From positions 3,358,001-3,422,000 of the forward strand of contig NZ_CP095071.1 of assembly GCF_022919575.1 (NCBI RefSeq): 64,000 bases of DNA, written 5' to 3'. Numbering within the stretch: position 1 is the first letter of the stretch; each line of letters opens with the position of its first letter. The position numbers were made by a program, and so were the translations under genes. This DNA comes from Gracilibacillus salinarum (GTDB lineage Bacteria > Bacillota > Bacilli > Bacillales > Amphibacillaceae). Below the pieces are notes generated by a model. It did not search any database. It was not told the origin of the DNA and saw only the letters and a list, made by a program, of their open reading frames with translations. Positions 1-9,702 of the stretch are shown here, piece after piece.

Positions 1-513
1 CCGGTGCTGGTCGGTATTATGATCATGGTCTCGATTGGAACATTTGATTGGTCTTCATTCTCTTATATAATCAAGGCGCCTAAGACAGATGCTGTCGTCA
101 TGCTAGTGACAGTAGGGATAGTTGTAGCAACTCATGACCTTTCTAAAGGAGTTATTGTTGGAGTGTTGTTAAGTGCTATTTTCTTTGTAGCAAAGATTTC
201 CCATTTGAAGGTGAAAGAGCACGTTAAAAATGATGTATATTGGTATAAAGTAGAAGGCCAATTGTTTTTTGCATCTGTAGAAAATTTTGTAGAATCGTTT
301 GATTATCAACAAACGAACGGAAAGATTATGATCGACTTTTCAAATGCACATGTGTGGGACGACTCTGGTGTCGGAGCTATTGATAAAGTGGTTTTGAAAT
401 ATCGTGAAAAAGGTAACGAAGTAGAGATAAAAGGTTTAAATTCTTCCAGTAAGAAAATGGTGGATAAATTAGCGATATACCATAATGGGGATGCAAAACT
501 ATCTGCACACTAA
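1..513 (+). CDS. SulP-family anion transporter, C-terminal part (5' end outside window)
   Basis: The reading frame is open from the first base, so the gene starts upstream; about 170 residues are visible. The first ~75 residues are hydrophobic membrane helices, and residues ~80-165 form a STAS domain containing the strand-turn DFSNAHVWDDSGVGAID. This helix bundle plus cytoplasmic STAS layout is typical of SulP sulfate/bicarbonate/anion permeases. The substrate cannot be read from this part. A universal stress protein follows 25 bases downstream, an arrangement common in Bacillus and probably one transcript. Confidence 0.85.
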   Translation, partial: PVLVGIMIMVSIGTFDWSSFSYIIKAPKTDAVVMLVTVGIVVATHDLSKGVIVGVLLSAIFFVAKISHLKVKEHVKNDVYWYKVEGQLFFASVENFVESFDYQQTNGKIMIDFSNAHVWDDSGVGAIDKVVLKYREKGNEVEIKGLNSSSKKMVDKLAIYHNGDAKLSAH

Positions 514-538
514 TTCAAATGGGGAGGAGAGTGCTAGG

Positions 539-958
539 ATGTACGAAAAAATTTTATTAGCGGTAGATGGATCTGAAAATTCGTTAAGAGCTGCGGATGA
601 AGTGATTAAATTGGCTTCACTTGTAGAGGGCTGTTCCATTGAAGTTGTATATGTAGCTGATTTTTCTAAAGCCAAATCGGATATTTTACATTCAAAAGGG
701 AAAGAAGAGCTCGAGGTTTCCCGAAAGAAAAAAATCCTGCCAATAGAAGAAATGTTGAAAGCACAAAATGTAGATTATCAGGCAATTTTTTTACATGGCG
801 AGCCGGGCCCTACAATTGTAGATTATGCGAATCAACATAAATTTGATTTAGTTGTGATTGGAAGCCGAGGACTTAATGCTCTTCAGGAAATGGTCTTGGG
901 AAGTGTAAGTCACAAAGTAATGAAACGAGTGAACTGTCCTGCTCTTATAGTAAAATAA
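539..958 (+). CDS. Universal stress protein, UspA family
   Basis: A single Usp domain of 139 residues. It opens with KILLAVDGSENSLRA and ends with the nucleotide-binding signature G-x2-G-x9-G-S (GSRGLNALQEMVLGS), so it is likely an ATP-binding Usp. An open frame reaches back to 485, but the ATG at 539 has the strong RBS GGGGAGGAG at 521-529 and gives the usual family length. It lies just after the SulP gene and is followed by an intrinsic terminator, so it ends that transcript. Its exact physiological role is unknown. Confidence 0.9.
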   Translation: MYEKILLAVDGSENSLRAADEVIKLASLVEGCSIEVVYVADFSKAKSDILHSKGKEELEVSRKKKILPIEEMLKAQNVDYQAIFLHGEPGPTIVDYANQHKFDLVVIGSRGLNALQEMVLGSVSHKVMKRVNCPALIVK

Positions 959-966
959 ACACATTA

Positions 967-1016
967 AAACAAATCGACTAATCCAGATACGTAAAGGTTA
1001 GTCGATTTGTTTTATT
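967..1016 (+). terminator. Intrinsic terminator after uspA
   Basis: Arms AAACAAATCGACTAA (967-981) and its complement (998-1012) form a 15-bp stem running into a T-rich stretch. Confidence 0.85.
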
Positions 1017-1136
1017 TAGAGAAAGAAACGATTTATTACATCATAAAATAAATCAATTTTTTTACAGTAAAATGCAGGAAGTAAAGACTCACTTATGGTA
1101 TCCTTATAAAAAATGTAAATTGTTAGGATGTTGTGC

Positions 1137-1304
1137 TTGGAAATGAAAAAGCTGGAATCCGAAATTCGTTCATTGCAAAGACAATTATATGCATTGGGTA
1201 GAGAGACAAATCAGTATTCGAGCGGGGAAATCCTGAAACTCAGTAAGCGATTAGATGAAAAAATCATCCTGCACCAAAAAATGCAACTAAGTAAAAAAGA
1301 ATAG
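1137..1304 (+). CDS. Spo0E-like aspartyl-phosphate phosphatase
   Basis: A 55-residue protein that carries the Spo0E signature S-x-x-L-D in LSKRLDEKI, after a first helix ending in LYALGRETNQYS. Spo0E-family proteins are small two-helix phosphatases that dephosphorylate Spo0A~P and so hold back sporulation. The start is taken as TTG 1137 because AGGAT (1125-1129) lies 7 bases upstream; the ATG at 1143 (53 aa) is an alternative. The gene sits directly before a sporulation-type histidine kinase, so an activator and a brake of the same relay may be neighbours. The family call is good; the Spo0A target is inferred. Confidence 0.75.
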   Translation: MEMKKLESEIRSLQRQLYALGRETNQYSSGEILKLSKRLDEKIILHQKMQLSKKE

Positions 1305-1379
1305 ATTTTTGTCAAACCCTGTCATAGTCGTCTGAATTCCGTTATACTTTCATTAACAGCAGCAATGAGGAGGAAGTGC

Positions 1380-2969
1380 ATGAGAGCCTTAGATACCTAC
1401 ATACGAGATTCAAAACAGAATTGTGAACGAATCTATCAGATGGATCCTAATGACTTTCCTGTGTTGAAAGTAGATCTTAATGAGCAACAAATAGCATACA
1501 AAAAGCAATTGTACCAAAAGATGTTAAGTGTGGTTCGACACTTTATGAAGAAATTAATTCACTATATGGAAGGCATTCCAACCCTAATCATTACAACAGA
1601 TAATGAAGGACATGTATTAGAGATTTACGGTGATGAAAGCATCAAACAAATGGTAGATTCACTTGGTATATCTTTAGGTGCCCAGTTTGAAGAGAAAGAT
1701 GTTGGTACTAATTCGGTATCGCTAGCTTTGAGACATCAAGAGCCGATTGCACTGATCGGTAATGATCACTTTCATTACTGCTTATCTGAAGTAGCTTGCT
1801 ATTCTGCTCCTTTTACCAATGGTAACTTAGTCGGAACGGTATCCATGATGACAATGATTAATTATGCTAGTAATTTTCATCTTGGTTTATTATCATCTGC
1901 CGTTGATACTATTGAAAGAGAAATACAGCTACAAGAAAAAAATCACAGTCTGCACTTATTAAATCAAGTGCTGGTAGATGCAACTCCTCTGGGAATCCTT
2001 ATGACAGATAATGAGGGTGAACTGCTGGAATTTAATGAAAGTGCCGAAGATATAACTGGTATTTCCAAAGAATCGGTATTAGCTAACGGGATCGACGTCA
2101 TTAGTAAAATCGCATCGTACATTTATCATGTAATGGAAACAGGGCAAAAAGTGGAAAACGCTGAATTTTCATTCCCTCTAGCAGAAAGCGAGGACTCAAA
2201 GCACCTTCTGCTTGATGTGTTACCGTTATTTGATGAGCAGCAAATGATTGGAACCTTTGCGCAATTTAGAGACATGACGCAATACCATGAATTGCAGCAG
2301 AAACTTATAGAATCTGAGAAATTATCAGCAATTGGTAAGCTAGGTGCGGGATTAGCACATGAAATAAGAAATCCTTTAACTTCGATCATCGGTTTGACGC
2401 AGTTGTTGAAGGAGAACAACCATCAGAATAAATACCTCGAAATTATTACAGCTGAGTTAGAAAGAATGAAAAACTTAGTTAATCAGTTTGTGTCCTTGGG
2501 TAAACCAACCGTTTTAGTAAGGGAACATTCTAATTTGAACGAATTAATTACGGATACAGTAGAATTAATGAATAGTAACGCACGCCTTCATAATGTAGAT
2601 ATTGACGTAGAATTAACCAAGAACGATACTTATGCTTACATTGACAAAGCTAAAATCAAACAAGTACTTATTAATTTTATTAAAAATGCTTTTGAAGCAA
2701 TTTCAAGCGGCGGAACTATTCATATTCATTTAAATTCTGACATGAAAAGCAAAGAAGTTCATATTAAGATCATGGATAACGGAGAAGGCATGACGGAGGA
2801 ACAGGTAGATAGTTTAGGAACACCTTTCTTTACGACAAAGGAAAGTGGCTTAGGGATGGGCTTACCTATCTGCTATGATATTATTCATTCACACGAGGGC
2901 CGCGTTCACATAGATTCAGAGAAAGGCAAGGGAACGAATATCTACCTTGTACTTCCTCTTGACCAATGA
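1380..2969 (+). CDS. GAF-PAS sensor histidine kinase (sporulation-kinase type)
   Basis: 529 residues, with no membrane segment. Residues ~65-180 are a GAF-like domain of the kind found in AcoR-type regulators (EEKDVGTNSVSLAL), ~195-300 a PAS domain (GILMTDNEGELLEFNESAE), ~315-380 HisKA with the phospho-acceptor His327 in GLAHEIRNPLTS, and ~420-529 a HATPase with N box NFIKNAFEA and G boxes DNGEGM and GLGMGLPI. No response regulator is adjacent. That orphan state and the NtrB/KinA-like catalytic core suggest input to the Spo0 phosphorelay. ATG 1380 is chosen over ATG 1365 because GAGGAGGA lies 5-6 bases before it. The signal sensed is unknown. Confidence 0.85.
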   Translation: MRALDTYIRDSKQNCERIYQMDPNDFPVLKVDLNEQQIAYKKQLYQKMLSVVRHFMKKLIHYMEGIPTLIITTDNEGHVLEIYGDESIKQMVDSLGISLGAQFEEKDVGTNSVSLALRHQEPIALIGNDHFHYCLSEVACYSAPFTNGNLVGTVSMMTMINYASNFHLGLLSSAVDTIEREIQLQEKNHSLHLLNQVLVDATPLGILMTDNEGELLEFNESAEDITGISKESVLANGIDVISKIASYIYHVMETGQKVENAEFSFPLAESEDSKHLLLDVLPLFDEQQMIGTFAQFRDMTQYHELQQKLIESEKLSAIGKLGAGLAHEIRNPLTSIIGLTQLLKENNHQNKYLEIITAELERMKNLVNQFVSLGKPTVLVREHSNLNELITDTVELMNSNARLHNVDIDVELTKNDTYAYIDKAKIKQVLINFIKNAFEAISSGGTIHIHLNSDMKSKEVHIKIMDNGEGMTEEQVDSLGTPFFTTKESGLGMGLPICYDIIHSHEGRVHIDSEKGKGTNIYLVLPLDQ

Positions 2970-3052
2970 AAAAGGAATTTCTAATATACTTGCGAATGAC
3001 CAGCTGAGTACCTGTCACTTAGCTGGTTAAGCGTCGTGATTCGGCAGAATAA

Positions 3053-3256
3053 ATAAGCAAAGAAAGCAAAGAAGTAATCATGCTGAACATGGAGGTGGGT
3101 TCTTATAATATGGATTATGCTAGCGCTAGCCAAGCAGATAAAATATATCAAAATTACCACAATGCCAGACTGTTCTATTTTACATAATCCATATTATTGG
3201 TAGTTATATAAAATTTAAAACAAATAGAACCGGGCGGGTTATGCCCGGTTTTTTTA
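3053..3256 (+). repeat. Dispersed palindromic element, minimal copy (R1)
   Basis: It has the constant left flank (AAAGAAAGC...GTAATCATGCTGAACAT), terminal inverted repeats TATAATATGGATTATG (3104-3119) and CATAATCCATATTAT (3183-3197), and the constant right flank ending in the hairpin ACCGGGCGGGTTATGCCCGGT followed by Ts. Only ~64 bp lie between the inverted repeats instead of the ~550-600 bp of full copies, so this is a miniature form. Confidence 0.75.
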
Positions 3257-3289
3257 TGTTAAGAATAAAAAGTATATAATCACTCTCAT

Positions 3290-3635
3290 TAGCGAGATAA
3301 GAAAAGGAGACAAAAGTAGAAAGTACTATTGTGAGATTTGTATCGTTTAACGAAAAAGGAACCAAAAGTGGGAAGCAGTCACCCGAGATTTGTATCGTTT
3401 AATGAGAAAGGAACCAAAAGTGGGAAGCAGTCCCCCGAGATTTGTATCGTTTAACGAGAAAGGAACCAAAAGTGGGAAGCAGTCCCCCGAGATTTGTATC
3501 GTTTAACGAGAAAGGAACCAAAAGTGGGAAGCAGTCCCCCGAGATTTGTATCGTTTATCGAAAAAGGAACCAAAAGTAGGAAGCGGAACAACCAGATTTG
3601 TAGTGTTTAAAAAGAAAGAAGACAAAGGATGGGGG
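3290..3635 (+). repeat. 52-bp tandem repeat array, copy 1
   Basis: Units start AGATTTGTATCGTTTAACGA at 3334, 3386, 3438, 3490 and 3542, exactly 52 bp apart, followed by a divergent last unit at 3594 reading TTTAAAAAGAAAGAAGACAAA. A leader shared with the second array (TATATAATCACTCTCATTA, 3272-3290) precedes it. Unit length is not a multiple of three and there is no conserved open frame, so it is taken as non-coding. The tail of each unit (GTGGGAAGCAGTCCCCC) is uniform within this array and differs from array 2. Confidence 0.9.
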
Positions 3636-3640
3636 TGTTT

Positions 3641-3746
3641 CCCGGCACATAATCATTACAAAATGACGGCTATGTGCCACCTATCATAATCCATATTACA
3701 GGTAGTTGTATATTAAGTTAGGGCGTGTGAACTTTCACGGTTTTTC
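3641..3746 (+). repeat. Right-end fragment of the dispersed palindromic element
   Basis: It contains the CGGCACATAATCATT...CAAAATGAC segment, the inverted repeat CATAATCCATATTACAGG (3694-3711) and a terminator-like hairpin CGTGTGAACTTTCACG followed by five Ts. It closes the 52-bp array, so array 1 is enclosed by pieces of the element. Confidence 0.65.
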
Positions 3747-3838
3747 TACTTGTTCCCTCTTTTCAGCTTCATTGGAATATTCCCCCTGCAACGTTTATTA
3801 CAATTAGATTAAAAATTTATAAAAACTGTTTAAATAAA

Positions 3839-3876
3839 TGTAAAGGCTTACAAGTGTGTTTGTGATAAATTATAAA
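3839..3876 (+). promoter_or_regulatory. cre site over a sigma-A promoter for the sugar ABC operon
   Basis: TGTAAAGGCTTACA (3839-3852) matches the CcpA cre consensus at all but one position. It overlaps a -35-like TTACAA (3848-3853) that is 17 bp from TATAAA (3871-3876). Binding there would block the promoter, so catabolite repression is expected; this is inferred from the site alone. Confidence 0.65.
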
Positions 3877-3919
3877 GCAGGCAAGATAAAGAAAAACACA
3901 AATTGAAAGGGGTTCCAAA

Positions 3920-5023
3920 ATGAAAAAGTTTAGTTTACTCGCAGTACTTTTTGGTCTTATTTTATTTTTAGCTGCATGTGGTGGCGACGATACCTCCAGT
4001 GGGTCAGATGATGGTGGCGAATCTGCTTCCAAAGATCAACTGATCGGGGTTGCAATGCCGACCAAATCATCTCAGCGCTGGGTTGATGATGGTAATAACA
4101 TGGTAGAACAATTAGAGGAATTAGGTTATGAAACAGATTTACAGTATGCAGAAGATGATGTCGATAAACAAATCGAACAAATCGAGAACATGATTGTAAA
4201 AGGAGCAGATGCGTTAGTTGTTGCATCAATTGATGGCACAGCTCTTACGAATGTATTGGAAAAAGCCAATGAGCAGGATATTCCAGTAATTGCGTATGAT
4301 CGTTTAATTATGGAAAGTGAACATGTAACTTATTATGCAACGTTTGATAATTTCCAAGTTGGTGTATTACAGGCTTCCTATATTGAAGAAACACTTGATC
4401 TGGCAAATGCGGAAGGCCCTTTTAACATTGAACTATTTGGCGGATCTCCGGATGATAACAATGCGTACTTCTTCTGGGATGGTGCAATGAGTATTCTTCA
4501 GCCGTATATTGACGAGGGTAAATTAGTCGTACAAAGTGGTCAAACCGATTTTGAACAGGCAGCAACGATGCGATGGGATGGCAACACAGCTAAATCCCGT
4601 ATGGAGAATATTTTAAGCAGTGCTTATTCTGGTGGTGAAACAGTAGATGCTGTACTTTCTCCGTATGATGGTATCAGCCGTGGAGTAATTCAGGCGCTTA
4701 AAGGTGTAGGTTACGGTTCAGGAGATTTATCATTACCAGTAATCTCTGGTCAGGATGCGGAGTTAGCTTCGATTAAATCGATTATCGCTGGTGAACAAAC
4801 ACAAACGGTATTTAAAGATACACGTGATTTAGCGGCCGTGGCGGTGGATATGACAGAATCTGTTTTAAATGATGAAGAAGCAGAAGTAAATGATACGGAA
4901 ACGTATGACAATGGAGTGAAAGTAGTACCGACTTATCTGGTAGAGCCTGTATCGGTCGATATAAATAACTATCAAGAAGTGGTTATGGACAGTGGCTATT
5001 ATTCAGAAGACGAATTAGAATAA
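3920..5023 (+). CDS. chvE: Sugar-binding lipoprotein of a multiple-monosaccharide ABC transporter (ChvE type)
   Basis: 367 residues. The N-terminus is a lipoprotein signal with lipobox LAAC (Cys20), followed by a Gly/Ser/Asp-rich linker. The body is a periplasmic-binding-protein fold of the ribose/galactose class ([20 protein letters not shown], then [20 protein letters not shown]), which resembles ChvE/XylF-like binding proteins for several aldoses. The RBS GAAAGGGG precedes ATG 3920. The ATPase and permease follow on the same strand, and a cre site overlaps the promoter. The exact sugar (xylose, arabinose, glucose or galactose) cannot be told from sequence. Confidence 0.85.
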   Translation: MKKFSLLAVLFGLILFLAACGGDDTSSGSDDGGESASKDQLIGVAMPTKSSQRWVDDGNNMVEQLEELGYETDLQYAEDDVDKQIEQIENMIVKGADALVVASIDGTALTNVLEKANEQDIPVIAYDRLIMESEHVTYYATFDNFQVGVLQASYIEETLDLANAEGPFNIELFGGSPDDNNAYFFWDGAMSILQPYIDEGKLVVQSGQTDFEQAATMRWDGNTAKSRMENILSSAYSGGETVDAVLSPYDGISRGVIQALKGVGYGSGDLSLPVISGQDAELASIKSIIAGEQTQTVFKDTRDLAAVAVDMTESVLNDEEAEVNDTETYDNGVKVVPTYLVEPVSVDINNYQEVVMDSGYYSEDELE

Positions 5024-5098
5024 GCAAAAGTTTTCTAAGCAGAATTTAGTGGTGGTCACTGGTCACCACTAAATTCATTCCATCAAGGTGGTGAAAGT

Positions 5099-6649
5099 AT
5101 GTCTGACTATATTTTAGAAATGAAAAATATTACGAAAACCTTCCCAGGTGTGAAGGCTTTAGATAATGTGAATTTACAGGTGCAACAGGGCGAAATTCAT
5201 GCACTTGTAGGTGAAAATGGTGCGGGAAAATCAACCTTAATGAAGGTGTTAAGTGGTGTCTATCCAACCGGCAGTTATGAAGGATCGATCTTGTTCGAAG
5301 GCTCAGAATGCCATTTTAAAAATATCAAACAAAGTGAGAATTTAGGGATCGTTATTATTCATCAGGAGCTGGCATTGAGTCCTTACCTGTCCATAGCAGA
5401 GAATATCTTTCTTGGAAATGAACGGCAATCGAATAAAATTATTAAATGGCAGGACACCTTTGCAGAATCTAAAAAACTATTAGATAGAGTGGGCCTCAAG
5501 GATTCTCCCGAAACTTCGGTGATGGATATCGGGGTAGGGAAGCAACAGTTAGTGGAGATTGCTAAGGCGTTATCTAAAAATGTAAAGCTGTTGATACTCG
5601 ATGAGCCGACAGCCGCATTAAATGAGACCGATAGTGAGAACTTGTTAAATTTATTGCTGGAACTGAAACAACAAGGCATTGCTTCGATCTTAATTTCTCA
5701 TAAATTAAATGAAGTTTCCTATGTCTCTGATTCTATTACGGTACTTCGTGATGGCCAGACAATTGAGACGCTTGATGCCAAAGAAGAAAAAGTATCCGAA
5801 GAACGTATTATTAAAGGAATGGTTGGCCGTGAATTAACGAGCAGATTCCCGGATCGTAAGCCACAAATAGGTGATACATTGCTGGAAGTAAGGAATTGGG
5901 ACGTTTATCATCCTCAACAGCATGATCGTAAAATGATTGATAATGTCAATTTTCACATTAAAAAAGGCGAAATTGTCGGTATTGCCGGATTGATGGGTGC
6001 TGGACGAACCGAGTTAGCGATGAGCATTTTTGGGAAGTCCTACGGAAAAAGGATATCAGGTGAATTATATAAAAACGGAAAGCAAATCGAAGCCAATACA
6101 GTCTCGCAGGCAATTGAGAATGGGATTGCCTATGTTTCGGAAGATCGCAAGACCTATGGCTTGAATTTAATAGATGATATCAAACGTAATATTACGTTAT
6201 CGAATCTGAAGCGCATTTCTAGATCATCGGTTATTGATGAAAATAAAGAAATTATTGAGGCGCAAACATTACGGAAGAAACTAAATATAAAAACACCGAC
6301 ATTAGAGCAATTGGCTGGCAACTTAAGTGGTGGAAATCAGCAAAAAGTAGTCTTAAGTAAATGGATCTTTACTGAGCCGGAAATATTGATTTTGGATGAA
6401 CCAACGCGAGGTATTGATGTAGGGGCGAAATTTGAAATTTATACGCAAATAAACGAATTGGCGCAGCAAGGTTTGGCAGTACTTGTCATATCCTCTGAAT
6501 TACCGGAAGTATTAGGGTTATCAGATCGGATTTATGTGATGAATGAAGGACGGTTAACCGCTGAGCTGCAAAAAGAAGAAGCAGATCAAGAACACGTCAT
6601 GCGCTATATGACTGGAAGTGGGGGAACAAACGATGCAAACGTTAATTAA
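5099..6649 (+). CDS. gguA: Sugar ABC transporter ATP-binding protein (two ATPase domains)
   Basis: 516 residues with two tandem ABC domains, as in MglA/XylG/GguA. The first has Walker [10 protein letters not shown] and Walker [12 protein letters not shown]. The second has the degenerate Walker [10 protein letters not shown] usual for this class, signature LSGGNQQK and Walker [26 protein letters not shown] stands before ATG 5099. It energises uptake through the downstream permease, and its 3' end overlaps that gene by 17 bases, consistent with translational coupling. Confidence 0.92.
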   Translation: MSDYILEMKNITKTFPGVKALDNVNLQVQQGEIHALVGENGAGKSTLMKVLSGVYPTGSYEGSILFEGSECHFKNIKQSENLGIVIIHQELALSPYLSIAENIFLGNERQSNKIIKWQDTFAESKKLLDRVGLKDSPETSVMDIGVGKQQLVEIAKALSKNVKLLILDEPTAALNETDSENLLNLLLELKQQGIASILISHKLNEVSYVSDSITVLRDGQTIETLDAKEEKVSEERIIKGMVGRELTSRFPDRKPQIGDTLLEVRNWDVYHPQQHDRKMIDNVNFHIKKGEIVGIAGLMGAGRTELAMSIFGKSYGKRISGELYKNGKQIEANTVSQAIENGIAYVSEDRKTYGLNLIDDIKRNITLSNLKRISRSSVIDENKEIIEAQTLRKKLNIKTPTLEQLAGNLSGGNQQKVVLSKWIFTEPEILILDEPTRGIDVGAKFEIYTQINELAQQGLAVLVISSELPEVLGLSDRIYVMNEGRLTAELQKEEADQEHVMRYMTGSGGTNDANVN

Positions 6650-7793
6650 TTTGTTTCGAAATAATATTAGAGAATACGGCATGATTATTGCACTTGTTCT
6701 AATTACGGGGCTCTTTTTTATTTTAACTGAAGGAATCAACTTAAAGCCATTAAATTTGACGAACTTAATCCTGCAAAATGGTTTTATCCTTGTATTAGCA
6801 GTAGGTATGGTGCTGGTCATTATCACTGGGAACATTGACCTTTCGGTAGGGTCGATTGTAGCCTTTATTGGTGCGATTGCTGGTGTACTCATTATCAATA
6901 TGGATGTTCCGGTATGGCTGGCTGTTTTGATTGCGATCGCTGCGGGTGCGTTAATTGGTGTATGGCAAGGCTTTTGGATATCGTATGTCGGTATACCGTC
7001 ATTTATCGTAACCTTAGCGGGGATGTTAATATTCCGTGGATTGACATTATGGTTGCTTGATGGTCAATCTTTGGCACCTTTTCCAGATTCATTTCAAAAA
7101 ATAAGTAGTGGATTTGTTCCGGATTTATTTGGTGGCGGTGATTTTCATATCTTCACCATGATTTTATCTGTTATCTTATCGCTTGTTCTCATTTATTTAG
7201 AATTTAATAAAAGAAAAACACAATTACAATACAACTTTGAAGTAGTGCCACTTTGGGTGAGTATTACGAAGATTGCCTTGTTATTGCTCGCTATAAACTG
7301 GTTCGCATATCAGTTAGCTTTAAATAAAGGGATCCCTACTGTTCTGATTATTGTACTGGTACTTATTATCATTTATACCTTCGTCATGAAAAACACGGTA
7401 ATGGGTCGACATATTTATGCAACTGGTGGTAACAAAAAAGCGGCAGATCTATCTGGTATCAAAACCAAACGCGTGGTGTTCTGGGTATTTGTGAATAATG
7501 GTGTTCTGGCTGCATTAGCAGGCTTAATGTTTGCTGCGCGTCTTAACTCGGCAACACCAGCGGCAGGCGATATGTTAGAACTTGATGCGATTGCAGCCGT
7601 ATTTATCGGTGGTGCATCGATGGCTGGTGGTGTAGGTACCGTAATAGGGGCAATTGTTGGTGGTCTCGTCATGGGTGTTATGAACAATGGTATGTCCCTA
7701 ATCGGCATCGGTATTGACTGGCAGCAGGCCATTAAAGGGATGGTCTTACTAATCGCCGTTGGATTTGATGTGTACAACAAGAATAAAGGGTAA
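6633..7793 (+). CDS. gguB: Sugar ABC transporter permease
   Basis: 386 residues with about ten hydrophobic helices. The family signature [19 protein letters not shown] lies near residue 70, and the conserved [17 protein letters not shown] loop of RbsC/XylH/GguB-type permeases lies further on. The internal insert around residues 190-235 is typical of the GguB/XylH branch. ATG 6633 is preferred to GTG 6618 because GTGGGGG lies 8 bases before it. It is the last gene of the operon; a terminator hairpin follows. Confidence 0.9.
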   Translation: MQTLINLFRNNIREYGMIIALVLITGLFFILTEGINLKPLNLTNLILQNGFILVLAVGMVLVIITGNIDLSVGSIVAFIGAIAGVLIINMDVPVWLAVLIAIAAGALIGVWQGFWISYVGIPSFIVTLAGMLIFRGLTLWLLDGQSLAPFPDSFQKISSGFVPDLFGGGDFHIFTMILSVILSLVLIYLEFNKRKTQLQYNFEVVPLWVSITKIALLLLAINWFAYQLALNKGIPTVLIIVLVLIIIYTFVMKNTVMGRHIYATGGNKKAADLSGIKTKRVVFWVFVNNGVLAALAGLMFAARLNSATPAAGDMLELDAIAAVFIGGASMAGGVGTVIGAIVGGLVMGVMNNGMSLIGIGIDWQQAIKGMVLLIAVGFDVYNKNKG

Positions 7794-7801
7794 GTAGTAT
7801 A

Positions 7802-7836
7802 AGAACCGCATGAAAAATAATCATGCGGTTCTGTTA
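7802..7836. terminator. Bidirectional terminator between the sugar operon and the ABC-F gene
   Basis: AGAACCGCATGA (7802-7813) pairs perfectly with TCATGCGGTTCT (7821-7832), between two convergent genes. Confidence 0.7.
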
Positions 7837-7853
7837 ACAATGCGTGAGCTTCG

Positions 7854-9422
7854 TTATTCTTTCAGTTTTCTTTTGGTTTTTACCAACTGTTGAAACTCAT
7901 CCTCTAAATCTTGAGAAGGTTCTATACTTAATCGGCTTAAGACCTCGGTAATTCTCGTTTCGATTGCCAGTAATTGATCCTGCTTATATTTTTTTTCATC
8001 TGAGAGATTTGCTTGCTTTTGAAGGTCTTGATAGCTTCCTCTTCTATCGTGCACTTGTTTGTCCTGGATTGTGAGTAGTCTCGTTGCAATTTTTTCTGCA
8101 AAACGACGGTCATGGGAAACAAATAGTAGTGTTCCTTCATATTCAATCAACAGCTGTTCCAATGATTCCATTGCTTCGATATCTAAAAAGTTGGTGGGTT
8201 CATCCAGTATTAACGTATTGCTGTTACTTAGAAAAACTTTGGCTAACGTAACCTTTACCCGCTCACCCCCACTTAGTACGTGGACTTTTTTGTGTACGTC
8301 ATCACGATAGAAATGAAGACGTGCTAAAACGGTACGGATCAAGGTTTCATCTTGTAGCGACCCTTCCTTTACATTTTCTAAAATGCTTTTGTCGAGATGT
8401 AACAAAGAAAGGTCCTGTTTGAAATAAGCGATTTGACAAGCTGTTGAAATATGAACGCCTTCTCTATTTGTCATTATTTTATTTAATAACGTCGTTTTGC
8501 CACTCCCATTCATTCCTGTGATAGCTACTTTATCTCCATGTTTTATTTGGAAATTTGCCTTATTCCAGAGCGCGCGATTACCTATCGTACCATCGAGATT
8601 TTCTGCTTGTATCAACATTTTATTCGTTAATTTGTGCTGGTTAGGCAAGGTCATTTTTAACGCCTTTTCTTCAAATGGCTTTTCGACTTTTTCCAGTTTT
8701 TCTAATCGCATTTCCAAAGCTTTCGCTGTTTGCTGCAACTTTTTTTGTTTTTTGGCAAAGTACGGTTTTGCACCTGTTATGCTCGCTTCAGAAGCACTGA
8801 CATTTTTCGGTTTTTTTGTTGCTCGATTGGCTTTTTCTGATTTGAGTGTTATTGCTTTTTCTAACTGTTGTTTCTTGTCTTGGTATTTTTGATAGGCAAG
8901 CTGCTGTTGCTCTAACTCTAAGTCTTTTTGCTCTTTGTATTGCTGATAGTTCCCTTTATATTCCTGCAATTTACCTTGATCAATTTCCCAAATCTTATTG
9001 CAAACGTGATCAAGGAAGGCTCTGTCATGCGAAACGACGATAAAAGCACCTTTCCAATAACGTAAAGTTCTTTCTACCCATTCAATATGCTTGGTGTCCA
9101 AGTGGGTGGTTGGCTCATCTGCCAGTAACAGCTCTGCCTGATTTGCAAAGGCTTGCTGAATATATCGCTGTGTTGTTTCGCCGCCACTTTTTGTTCCGGA
9201 TTGCGCTTTTAACTGTGGCAAAAGTTCCATGCTGGTGTAATTCTTTATTTCCCCTTTTTCGGCGGGGTGCAGTCCGATCAGTGTTTTTAATAACGTAGTT
9301 TTTCCAGTCCCGTTTTTTCCAATTAATCCAATATGGTCGCCTTCCTGAACTTCAAGATGGTCGATCTCTACTAAAACATTAGCCTGAACGGAAATTGTTA
9401 CATCCTTTATTTCTAGTATCAT
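7854..9422 (-). CDS. ABC-F protein, probable ribosome-protection antibiotic resistance factor
   Basis: 522 residues with two ABC domains and no membrane segments. Domain 1 has Walker A GKNGTGKTT and LLLADEPTTHLD; domain 2 has GMNGSGKTT, LSGGERVK and LILDEPTNFLD. They are joined by a long Lys/Gln/Glu-rich linker (~residues 190-290), the P-site tRNA interaction motif region. A long linker plus a C-terminal coiled extension fits Vga/Lsa/Msr-like resistance ABC-Fs, which dislodge lincosamide, pleuromutilin or streptogramin drugs. ATG 9422 has RBS CAGGAG; an open frame upstream to 9491 is part of the leader. The leader carries an attenuator and mini-uORF, strong support for drug-inducible expression. 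Which drug is not readable. Confidence 0.85.
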   Translation of the reverse strand: MILEIKDVTISVQANVLVEIDHLEVQEGDHIGLIGKNGTGKTTLLKTLIGLHPAEKGEIKNYTSMELLPQLKAQSGTKSGGETTQRYIQQAFANQAELLLADEPTTHLDTKHIEWVERTLRYWKGAFIVVSHDRAFLDHVCNKIWEIDQGKLQEYKGNYQQYKEQKDLELEQQQLAYQKYQDKKQQLEKAITLKSEKANRATKKPKNVSASEASITGAKPYFAKKQKKLQQTAKALEMRLEKLEKVEKPFEEKALKMTLPNQHKLTNKMLIQAENLDGTIGNRALWNKANFQIKHGDKVAITGMNGSGKTTLLNKIMTNREGVHISTACQIAYFKQDLSLLHLDKSILENVKEGSLQDETLIRTVLARLHFYRDDVHKKVHVLSGGERVKVTLAKVFLSNSNTLILDEPTNFLDIEAMESLEQLLIEYEGTLLFVSHDRRFAEKIATRLLTIQDKQVHDRRGSYQDLQKQANLSDEKKYKQDQLLAIETRITEVLSRLSIEPSQDLEDEFQQLVKTKRKLKE

Positions 9423-9451
9423 CACGTCACTCCTGTTTAAAGGAGGTAAAG

Positions 9452-9487
9452 AAAAACCTCCATATTCTGTGCATACAGAATAGGAGG
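9452..9487 (-). terminator. Leader terminator (attenuator) of the ABC-F gene
   Basis: On the minus strand CCTCCTATTCTGT pairs with ACAGAATATGGAGG around a 4-base loop, directly followed by TTTTTCTTT. It sits ~30 bases before the start codon, where a terminator would block the gene. Its 5' arm is also fully complementary over 12 bases to an upstream segment (ATACAGAATAGG, minus strand, 9572-9583), giving a competing antiterminator. Confidence 0.85.
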
Positions 9488-9654
9488 CCACTTTACAAAA
9501 GTCGATGCCGCTATAAACGTGTCTGGTGATTCAACCAACACATTATGATGGTGACCTGTTGAAGTACCAATCCTATTCTGTATATTGTTCATAAAGACAG
9601 ACTGCACCCTTTGGCAGATAGCGTTCTTTATGAAAATATCTTCGAGAAATAGGA

Positions 9655-9666
9655 TTATAACTTCAT
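9655..9666 (-). CDS. Three-codon leader ORF (Met-Lys-Leu) of the ABC-F attenuator
   Basis: ATG AAG TTA TAA lies on the minus strand within the ABC-F leader. A possible RBS AAGGGTGAG lies ~12 bases upstream, which is rather far. Segment 1 of the attenuator (AATCCTATTTCT, 9645-9656) starts at the stop codon, so a ribosome stalled here would cover it. That would free segment 2 (9569-9583) to pair with the terminator arm. Very short uORFs controlling ABC-F genes are known in Firmicutes. Translation of this one is inferred. Confidence 0.5.
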   Translation of the reverse strand: MKL

Positions 9667-9702
9667 TGTTATAGGCTCACCCTTTCGTTATTCGTTACAG
9701 TT

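Noticed and set aside
2126..2419. Minus-strand ORF inside the histidine kinase gene, and similar shadows elsewhere
   Set aside because: It lies wholly within a well-supported gene, has no RBS and shows no recognisable motif.
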